Below, piece by piece: positions 54,860 through 64,000 of a stretch of 64,000 nt of DNA. The notes under the pieces are model-generated. The model saw nothing but the letters and a program-made list of their open reading frames with translations, was not told the DNA's origin and made no database searches. The stretch lies in contig NW_026262723.1 in NCBI RefSeq assembly GCF_021869535.1, positions 85,996,324-86,060,323 of the forward strand, written 5' to 3'. The stretch comes from Mytilus californianus (lineage: Eukaryota; Mollusca; Bivalvia; Mytilida; Mytilidae). Made by a program: the position numbers and the translations under genes. How positions within the stretch are numbered: the stretch's first letter is position 1; every line of letters begins with the position of its first letter.

Positions 54860-55560
54860 TGATTGATTACTTGTTGATTGTTTAACGCCCAATGACAAAT
54901 ACTTCATACATGTCAAGGACGAGAACAAATAAACATATACAACAATACTACAATGTAGGTTCAGCAAGATAGGTCGACCGGGATGATGGTCGGAAAATTT
55001 TGGACTGCCACTGGAAATATACGTATGCTGATTGTCTAATGTCTCCTAATCATTTCTAAATCAATAAACCATAAGTACACAAAAAATTCTCAAAGTCTAA
55101 TACATGACCGAACGTGAATATCTATTTTGGTCACGAAATTCGGTACTCAAACATCTTTGGCTTTCAAAAATTTGGCTTTGGTCATCACTAATGAAAGTAA
55201 ATCCCTAAAAGCGCTTAGGCCGCATACAATTTATAATTTAGTATTATTTTCTTTTTTACATCGGATGTGACCTTGAGAGGACATACCGGTGTTATGTTGC
55301 CGCAGAAATTTCCTTGCCGTTTGACTGATAACCGAACGTATTTCGTATAATTACGCGGATATTATCGAGTGCAAAATAACATTCCTTATCGCTTAACAAC
55401 TCATGGATACCGAAAGTTTGTGTTAAATCATGTGGAAGAATATCTCGAGAACGTTTTGCAACAAAAGCGGGAAAATATGAATGCCTACTCAAATCCAATC
55501 TATTAGAAAAACGAATTATTACAGAAGAGTGTCCACCATGCACTTGCACTGCACTATCAT
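54860..55560. repeat. Dispersed repeat region with a minus-strand frame
   Basis: TTGATTGTTTAACGCCCAAT, GACAAATACTTCATACATGT and AGGTCGACCGGGATGATGGT match a bivalve repeat I recognise. A minus-strand frame at 55549-55292 (85 codons, HGGHSSVIIRFSNRLDLSRH) is unidentified and may belong to the same element. Confidence 0.45.
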
Positions 55561-55774
55561 TAGAATAGTAGAATAGAATGATATATAAATGGATGAAAAT
55601 TTGCCTGTAGAGTTATTAAGATGATCTGCTATATATATATAACTGGTATACAAATATTAATATAATATATAACAACAAATCAGAGTACACTGATAACAAA
55701 TGATTATATCACTACAATATAATAATTATTACGGTGAGGGTGAATTCCCTGTCATTTATTCATCATCCACACAG

Positions 55775-55875
55775 TAACTTGTCTCAGAAAGAATATATCT
55801 ATGTACCTTAACCTAACTTTCAGGTATAGAGATGTGATTTTTTTTTCTGAGACAAGTGCTTGTGACCATCCACCA
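55775..55875. repeat. Imperfect palindrome
   Basis: ACTTGTCTCAGAAA near 55786 is inverted as TTTCTGAGACAAGT near 55847, with partly complementary DNA between. Confidence 0.65.
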
Positions 55876-56219
55876 GAACTTGCGGCCATCCGATGATCAG
55901 TACTTCAGTACTTTGATTTTAAATGATCACACAGACAGTAGACAGGGAAAATGATAGACAAAACCGTTACCGATGAAACACGGATACTTAATAAAAAAAA
56001 TTCACAAAATACAACCCAGAAAACTAAATAAAAAGCAACACAAAGAAATGTATTAACTCAGGTGCTCTGAAATGATAAGGAGTTCATGCTCCATTAGTAA
56101 CAACCGTCGAAACAAAATCGGTAGCAAGTCGCAATAGATTAAAAGTAATACAGAGAAAATGGGCACAATATGTCAGTTACGAAAAATTGAGCATATTCCT
56201 GAGTGTTTAAAATACAAAT

Positions 56220-57000
56220 ATTAAGTAACGGTCGGCCAGTCATGATTGCTTCCGTAAAACTTTGCAAAAAGATTTTACCAGTAAGAACCTATGTTTCATT
56301 AGCTTCCTTGTTATGTTACCAAATGATTCATTGATAGGAAACACAAGTTCTGGAATATAACCATGTGAAAGTTGAAGTCACCTTTTCATCATTAAGTTTA
56401 TTTTTTTAACCAACTCTCACTGTTGATTTATCCTTTATTTCGAGTTCATGGGATAGATAGTCACCATACTTTGAAATATTGAGTAAAAGGTATGAGCTAC
56501 ACAGTGAAATGCAGAGATGAGGAATAACACAAACTTGTTAATTCTTCTTGAAATGCCCCCTTTATATGAAAATTCATGAACACAATAATAGCCTACGATT
56601 ATTTGTTGGAAAACACATTCAACCATAAGCAAATATGTCTTTTTGAGTTTTTTGTAGACAAAACGCTCGTCTAACATCTGTGATAAGTTTATTCACTGTT
56701 ACTCCGAAGCCCGGTCTTTATTGTTAATTGAATGGATGTTTTCATTTTGACTAAATTGATATCTTACACTGATTTTTTAACATGAAAACTTTAAGCTAGA
56801 ATCCTTCTTGCAAATAATTAAAGCCATAGCTTTAAATAGCAGACATTCCTGTTTCCGATAGTTGATTCAATTTAATGACCGATTATCATTCATTACATTT
56901 AAAACATCTACGCAAACAAACACTGAATCAATGTATCTTATATGTAGTTCGAAATCCCCTTTGAAGGATAATGTCGGTATATAGTAGTACGCCAAAAGAA
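56220..57000 (-). mobile_element. Highly decayed reverse-transcriptase element pieces
   Basis: CGGTCGGCCAGTCATGATTG then TTCCGTAAAACTTTGC, and further along GGAAAACACATTCAACC, echo blocks of the element seen at 13.9-15.3 kb and 61.5-61.7 kb. Decay is strong and the boundaries are unknown. Confidence 0.4.
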
Positions 57001-57199
57001 GAATTATATCACAATAAATTCAACATCAAATGGCATTTATGGTATATTTTGTTAACATGGTTAGTTCCCAATACTTATAAAGGAAGACAAATTACCCATA
57101 ACAATTCGCAATTAAACTCGAGAACAAATAATTACAAAAATGTTTTATGAACATATTATGAATAAAAAAAAATAAGCGTCAGATGATGAGTGTTTTATT

Positions 57200-57221
57200 A
57201 CCGTCTCCGAGGAGACGGTAT
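57200..57221. repeat. Short perfect palindrome
   Basis: TACCGTCTCCGAGGAGACGG followed by TA: a stem with TACCGTCTCC arms and almost no loop. The flanking 57222-57480 is GC-richer than its surroundings but shows no identifiable gene. Confidence 0.7.
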
Positions 57222-57499
57222 TAAGAGTTGTACGGGCTGAATGTTTTCTTACTACCTGACTGGAAGATATTACTGACTCTAGAATATTTAAAGTTCGTTG
57301 ATTGGTTGGGACAATTCAAACCTAGTAAACGTCTTTTAATCCCGTAGAGTGTCGGATTTGAACTCTTTATTTTAGTAATTAGATTTTGCCTGGTTACCAA
57401 TCGTGCATATCGGTACACAACACTTATCTTTAAATAGCCGAAACTCCTGAAGTTTTGTAAACACACACGTGATTATTTCACCGTCAATCATGTCGCTCA

Positions 57500-60400
57500 C
57501 TAACGTACATTTTCTATAGGAAAACTTTTAGTAAAATGCGTTTTTTTCTTAGGTTATAGATATATATACGTAGTAAGATAATCCAAAGGCTACAAAAACA
57601 TTGAAAAACGGAGATATTCAAATCATTTATTTGCGATTAATATTAATTTACACGGGAATCTTTATCTCAAAAAGGGGGGGGTCGACCTTTTAATGGTAGG
57701 GGTGAGCAGCTGAGACATCCAATACCCCAACCTTTTCATATAATAATTTTAACAACAAAAGAACATAGTTACCCTAGCTATCATATATTTTTTTTACAAT
57801 AAGTATACCTACATATATAGCAATCATTTTTACGCTATTTCATGGGGACATAAATAGTTTTGACCAATATCTTAAACATTTACGACAGTGATTTTAGAGA
57901 CATATGAACACAGTATATATATATCTCTGGTGATTTTAATTGCATCTGTAAAAAAATATCGACATCTGATTAGTTTCAAATTCAATCCTCAGCCTTGTCT
58001 TATATTTCACCTAAATTTCTCTACCTCATCAAATATAATAAAGTTTAAAATAGTGACCTATCCCAGCGACTTATCCCTTCCACTCATTACATAATAAGTG
58101 CCCCCACACATACCCCAAGATCTTTGGGCTGGGTTGGATGTTGTCTAGCTCTACCTAGCTCTTCGTATCAAGATAGCAGACGTTGAAGAACAGAAGACTA
58201 AAAAAATATCCAAAGGGAAATATAAGAAGAATAAAAAACTACTGTCAGACGATAAAAGCAATTATACATGTATGCTAACATATTTTAAGCAATGTTTAAT
58301 TTCTATGAATGACTTAAAAGGAGATGTGAAGTACACATAATTAATTTAGACAGCAACCCAATTAAACAACAAACAAACAATTTACTTCTAAAGTTCAATC
58401 TACGGTCTTCTACAACGGACGTGTCATTACAATATTTTAATTTTTAATCCTCCCAAGTCTAGCTACAATGTATAGAATAGTTGTGAATACATGTAAAAAA
58501 ATATTTTAAAAGCAAAAAATTAATTCAGATATTACTTAAAACAATGAGCAGGGTCAGGAACAAACTTCTTATATTTGTTTTGAGGTTTATTGACTATTTA
58601 TACTATACATGCTATATGAGAGAAAGAGAAATAAAAGAAAATTCTAAATTTAAAAGACGAAAATACTATTGGCATTTAAAAGATTATTCTTAATTGTATA
58701 TTTTCTACAAGAATTGTAAAAGATGTTTAAAAATACATATATTATGATCATAAAACAAAAAGAAATTTATATGTCAACATACGAATGGTCTCCCACAAAA
58801 GGATATGTCAATCCAGCATGTTAAGCTTTGAAGGGTAAATACGATAAGGGCCTTTTTCGTCAACCAACATTAAATGGTGTAGTAAATAAATATGAAGATA
58901 TGAACAAGCAAAACAATAACAAACGATACAGTATCAAACTGTATGCGTAATAAAGTTTTTGGTAAAATTTGTTGATTCTATTATGTCGATGGCCTCATAG
59001 TGAAATCTAAAATAGCATTGCAGAACTTATCACCTTCTTTATAACCAATGACATTATTATAATTTGAAAAAGAATGGCGAAACTACTATGTTTTGAATTT
59101 CAGGCGCTTACAAATTAGGTCTTATATAACAAATTACCCTTCTGAGTATATTTTCTCAAAAAAGTATATTCAAGAAGTCGAATAAAACCAAATAATCTAA
59201 AAAATGAAACATTTAATTGTAAGGATACTCATTATTCAAATATAGAAAAAGATGCGTGGGGCATTCCACATTGCAGCCTAACTACAATGAATAAACAAGA
59301 TCTTCATCGTCAACAAAAATAACCATACATATGTAAAACTTTAAATTTTAAGGATCATTTTGAAAAGATGTGAGATATCGTAGGAAATATATTTTTGTAT
59401 TCTTATATGTTTACATTTAACTACGTTTCACTCTCTACACTTTTCGATGCCTATAATGAATGAGTAAACTAACAACATATCTGTTTAAAAAAAAAATCGA
59501 TAAAAAGGTAAAAACGCAGATGATTAGGACATTTCCCCTCCCTTTACAGTGTTTTAAAATACATTCCCACCCAAAAAAGAAATTAGTAAATCTAAAACAA
59601 TGTATAAACCTTTTATAATTTTTGTAATCCACTACAATTTATATACAAGGCTGTTCTGAATAAATTAAACTACAAAGCGAAAACATTTTCCAATTTCATC
59701 GGCTATGAGACCGCTAGCTTTTTAGAAAAGCTATTACTTGTTGTAAAATTCCTGTCAAATTTATATCATATGTAAGGAGTAAAAAGTCAAGGTCACGGTT
59801 GTTTACCGATATTTAAATCTAATAAATCGAAATGTTTTAGGAGATATAAATCAAGGTACAAAAAAATCATAAACTGAGGATTCACATGAACTCCAAAGGG
59901 AGTGAGATTGGGTGCGTCGACAGGCTACGAGTCTTCTGTTATGAGTTTCTTCTTAATGCTGTGTAAACATATTACATGAAATACACTAGTTTTTGTGAAC
60001 ATTCTGCTAAAGCATTACCTTGTAATAATTTACAAAATGTGACACTTACGAGTTTTAAATAAAGAGATTCTACCAATGGAGGAATAAACTAATATGGTAT
60101 ACATTAAAAAAATGACAACCATCACCATGGTAACAACATAACCAACGATAAAAACAAAACAACAATCCGCAAAACACTACACTTAAAACTAAAGATTGAG
60201 CAACACAAACCTCTGACACCAAAAGTACAGTAGTGTCATTATAATTTTGATGACATGTAAACAAGGCTACTAAAATAGAGTATTCTGACCTTGAAGTTTA
60301 GACTATGTATTAAGTTTCTATTTCTTTTTTATTAAGCGAGCGTTTGCAGTATTCTATCAATATTTATACTTGGTTTTGATATGTTTGATACGTAACAGGA

Positions 60401-61200
60401 TGGGAATTTATCAGTGTAAGTTGAAATTTTTAATCTTAGCACGTTTAAATGTCTCCATGACGTCATATTATTCCGTCTTACTTCTATTACATTCAAGCAT
60501 GCCCTAAAATTGATTCACTGTTCCCCATTTAATAATTAGCCAACAATGTCCACTGTGTGAGTTCTTGGTCTTGACCAATCAATCATGGTTGGAGTCTACG
60601 TTCTGTGTTACTTATCTTGACCGATCAATTGTTTGCAAATAGAGTCTTCTCCGTGTATTAATAACCATGAGTTGATCAGTTCTTTTTAAATATCTTTTCA
60701 AAATATTACTTTTAAAATGCAGCAATGTAACGAGATAGGGGATATTTTTCAAGACAATGACATAACTCATCCAACGCTGACGTTGTTTGCCTTTAGTATT
60801 GCTTAATTGATGACGATAGAATTTGGTGTTCATCTGTTTATTATTTTCTTTAGCTATATCGCTTTTCCAAACCCATAACTTGTAAGCGCTAAACATTGTT
60901 TGCAATCAAATGTTTTACAATTAAAAAAACAATTGGCAAACGTTACGACGTTTAGAGTCCATAAACATTAAACAAACTCTCTGTGGTTATTAACTCTGTC
61001 ATAGTTGAACATTAAAATACCAATGTTCAAATTTATATTAATCTCCTTTCTAGCTTGTTCTTAGTCTTTTTTTTTTTTTTATTAATTATCTAGTTGAAAA
61101 GACTTGGAGTTTTCAATTTGCTTCAAGGTAGCAAAAATTCAAATAATATTACTACAGATAAACAAAATTATTCGCCTGAAATCTCTGGAATTTTATTCAT
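57500..61200. other. Intergenic, AT-rich
   Basis: Nothing gene-like. There is a small RT-element piece at about 59885-59950 (TTCACATGAACTCCAAAGGG, GTGCGTCGACAG), a family B scrap at about 60150-60215, and a TGACGTCA site at 60458-60465. Confidence 0.55.
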
Positions 61201-61214
61201 TCCAGATTTATTAG

Positions 61215-61690
61215 ATGTACTATGCAATTTCCTCTCAAAAGAGGGGCGAAAGATACCAAAGGGACATTCAAACTCACAAGTCGAAAATAAACTGACAACG
61301 CCATTGCAAAAAAGGAAAAAGACCAAAAGACAAACAACAGTAAAATAAAAACAACATGAAAAACTAAAGACTGAGCAACACGAACCCCACCAACAACCGG
61401 GGTGATCTCAGTTGCTCCGGAAGGGTAAGCAGATCCTGCTCCAAATGTGGCACCCGTCGTGTTGCTCATATTAGTACAAAACTGGAGACAAGTCTAATTC
61501 GGTAGGTTACATTCGGGGAAAAGGAGGATTTGTATGTTACGACGATTGGAACATATCCGTCGTCATCTGTGAAACGAATTTTCCATATCGGTCAACCAAC
61601 TCGATGATTTCAATTTCGCCACTTGGAACTCTTGTTGAATAGCTTCCTTGTGAGTAGTAAACCTCTATCAAGTACATTTCATTAATGAAA
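61215..61690 (-). repeat. Retroelement-linked repeat family B, longest copy
   Basis: It has all the blocks of 11736-11960 (GAGGGGCGAAAGATACC, GCAACACGAACCCCACC, GGGGTGATCTCAGTTGCTCC, GTGGCACCCGTCGTGTTGCT). It then continues into CTAATTCGGTAGGTTACATT, CGGTCAACCAACTCGATGAT and CACTTGGAACTCTTGTTG, the sequence next to the RT frame in related copies. This links family B to the RT element. Confidence 0.75.
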
Positions 61691-62042
61691 TTTTACTTAT
61701 AGACTTAAGTATTGGAATATTAAGAATAAGTAAAATGTTGATTTACAATTAGAAAGACAATCATGGCACAAATAAATCATTAAAAAAGATACATTATTTC
61801 GCATTTGTTATTGTGTAAAAATAATCAGTTCACATGTTCCATTCGAATTTTTAAAAATCTATTTTTCATTGGAAGAATATCATTACATTTAATCTATTAA
61901 ATTTTTCTTTTGATACATAGTCCAATTAAATAAGAATTTACATTTTTTGATACAATAATTCCATGAAAATCATTGTCATTTTGAATATTGGTTCACAATA
62001 TGCTTTCAATTGGTAAGTATATTTGATCCCTGATTCTTTCAG

Positions 62043-62247
62043 GGAACCGCTTGGAATGCCATATATTCCAACATGTATCTTATATATTGTCCTAGTGCTG
62101 CCACAGCCACTGCTGTTCGATGACTCAGGCAACCATCCCGAAGAATCCGCTCTTCACGTTTGTGACGAACGTGTTGTACAACCGTTGGTGGCATGGACGG
62201 CAATTTCGGCATTTTCCACTTTTTACGCATGCCTTTTTTGCTCCCTG
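62043..62247 (+). CDS. Possible single exon of an unidentified membrane protein
   Basis: Acceptor GATTCTTTCAG ends at 62042 and donor GTAAGT starts at 62248, giving a 205-nt open exon (phase 2 in, phase 0 out). It reads EPLGMPYIPTCILYIVLVLP, a polar segment with HPEESALHVCDE, then a second hydrophobic stretch (WTAISAFSTFYACLFCSL). It is richer in GC and in ordinary codons than the neighbouring DNA. I do not recognise the family and found no partner exon in the window; the gene could continue past 64000. It may be a chance frame. Confidence 0.35.
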
Positions 62248-63268
62248 GTAAGTCTGGTTTTCTGTACTCTAAGAAAACAACATATGTTTTTTAGTATTTT
62301 AATTACTCATAATTGAATACCACAATAATGGTTACCTTAAAATTCATTGCTAATACTGATAAAATAATTTTTACTCCTATCTTTTATTGGTTTTCTTTTT
62401 TATATAACATATTACTTTTTATTCAAAGATGTATTCAAAACACTTTGGTTCAACCAATTACTCAAATACCCGTGTGAATACCATTTTATAAAAAAAACCC
62501 AGAATGACAGCTTTTCATGCCATTTCCTTCCCAAAGTGATAAACATCATTTATTTCTATAAGGCTGTTTTGTGTTCAGACTGATCAAAGTTCACATGAAA
62601 AGACTTTTGTTTGATTCTTTATTCTGTAAAAGACAGTTATCTGTATAAATGATACCTATGAGACCCAAGAATCAACACGCTCGTCATTAAATGACAACAG
62701 ATTTAACCACATAACAATGGATAAGACACATTAATGTAGTAAGAAATGCGTTTTATTTGGGCGTTCGTTAATCTTTTTTTGTAGTAAATCTAAAATCTAA
62801 ATCAAAATAATATATCATCAAGTTTTCCTTTGTATCTAGTTTTCTTTCACGCCATTTTTCTTGTAAACCACCCTAGCTGTATTTATATCAATGAATCTTT
62901 CATAAGTCAGACAAAACGTGATACTAATGAGATTATAGCAAGGTTCATTGAAAGTACAGTTCTTTTGACACTTAAAACAATGAAAAAAAGGTTGATTGAT
63001 ACGTTAAAAATTGATCAATTTCCGTATCTTTATTTATTTCAAATTATCAACACGAAAAAAGACAATTTTGAAAATCACTACTATTATAATCATCTTTTTT
63101 TTGTGTCTCTATTTCATCAGAAACTTTGAAAAAAGTGTAGCAGTTGTGAGCTTTGTAAAGTTTTGCTAGACAAAATATGATAGTTTTACTGTAAAGAGTT
63201 TTTTTATTTTAATTTACATATATGGTATATAGGTAAGTTTTTACATTGTTTAACGAAAAGATTAATTG

Positions 63269-63307
<39 letters not shown>

Positions 63308-64000
63308 CCGTAGAAGTGAGAAGTGAAAGTACAGGTTTCAGCCCGGTTTTGGAGGAAGTAAAGAATCAGATCTTCTCTAACATTGTAAGATTGATTTTCT
63401 AGGCACTTTATAATTATCATAACGTCTGGTATTTCTTAATTTCTAAATCATATGACATCCGATGGACAAGGTATAATTCGTAGTCGTCACTACACATAGG
63501 CAGACATATACATAAATTAGATGATTGGTAGCCATGACATTGTCCCATTTGTAACATTTTATTATCGCTATCTTTATTTTCGGTAAAAGCAAATGAGCGG
63601 AAGTGATTAAATATCGCTTAACGGCTCATTTTTAATGTAAAATTAAAGCAACCCACTAGTTGCAGTATTTGTACATTTTAATTATACATTAAACCCTATG
63701 ATAGAGGTGTACTGGTTAACATTTATTTTTTCTCAGCAATTATAAACCATAGCAATTCTATATTTCGCAAAAACCTCCATTTTTCCCCATTGTATGACTT
63801 GATTTCATATTAAGTACCAATCTCTATTCAAAGCTTTGTTGTAAGACTGGTATTCAGGTTTTGATTGTTTTACTTCTCAGAATGATTCTCTTTGTAATGC
63901 ATTTAAAATATGGTGTTTATTTACTCATTTTTTACCGAATGCATTTACCTTTTAACATTTTTGATAACATAAAATGTATTAAAATCCTAATAAATTTACA
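62248..64000. other. AT-rich tail of the window
   Basis: A (TA)n tract of about 16 units at 63273-63305. The open frame at 62830-63129 (99 codons) is AT-driven and resembles nothing known. Confidence 0.55.

Noticed and set aside
63320-63392. Possible exon reading FSPVLEEVKNQIFSNI before GTAAGA
   Set aside because: The frame is open with AG and GT at its edges, but it is too short, has no known family, and its phase does not join the candidate exon at 62043-62247.

Overview
The window is eukaryotic, AT-rich nuclear DNA: coding sequence is broken into short exons with GT/AG introns and matched phases, separated by kilobases of repeats. Several dispersed repeat families look like those I know from marine bivalve, especially mussel (Mytilidae), genomes, so I infer a mytilid-like bivalve; this rests on pattern memory, not a search.

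Three genes are supported. (1) Bases 1601-12316, plus strand: the last seven exons (510 codons plus stop) of an SLC8-type Na+/Ca2+ exchanger, covering both Calx-beta domains, the end of the cytosolic loop, the alpha-2 repeat and the C-terminal membrane helices. The 5' exons lie left of the window. (2) Bases 22086-16751, minus strand: a two-exon, 483-residue single-pass protein with two Ig-like domains and a W..W..C..C motif, resembling the FAM187 family; its intron is 3.9 kb. (3) Bases 29006-51384, plus strand: a complete nine-exon, 526-residue rhomboid intramembrane serine protease of the RHBDL1/RHBDL3 type, including a 24-nt microexon and a 12.9-kb intron. A possible single exon of a further membrane protein lies at 62043-62247. 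The three genes are not an operon and I see no functional link between them.

The rest is intron and intergenic DNA rich in mobile and tandem repeats: decayed reverse-transcriptase fragments (about 2.2, 4.4-4.7, 13.9-15.3 and 56.2-57.0 kb), palindromic MITE-like elements (17.4, 26.5, 38.1 and 40.6 kb), a TIR element with a FLYWCH-like zinc finger (34.9-36.1 kb), a 22-bp satellite split by a TIR element with a CAG target-site duplication (40.4-42.3 kb), a 34-bp minisatellite (9.6-10.1 kb), and a 56-bp tandem repeat that copies a rhomboid exon end and its splice donor eight times (45.8-46.2 kb). Bases 51.7-64 kb are gene-poor.

No rRNA gene, intact tRNA gene or CRISPR array was seen.
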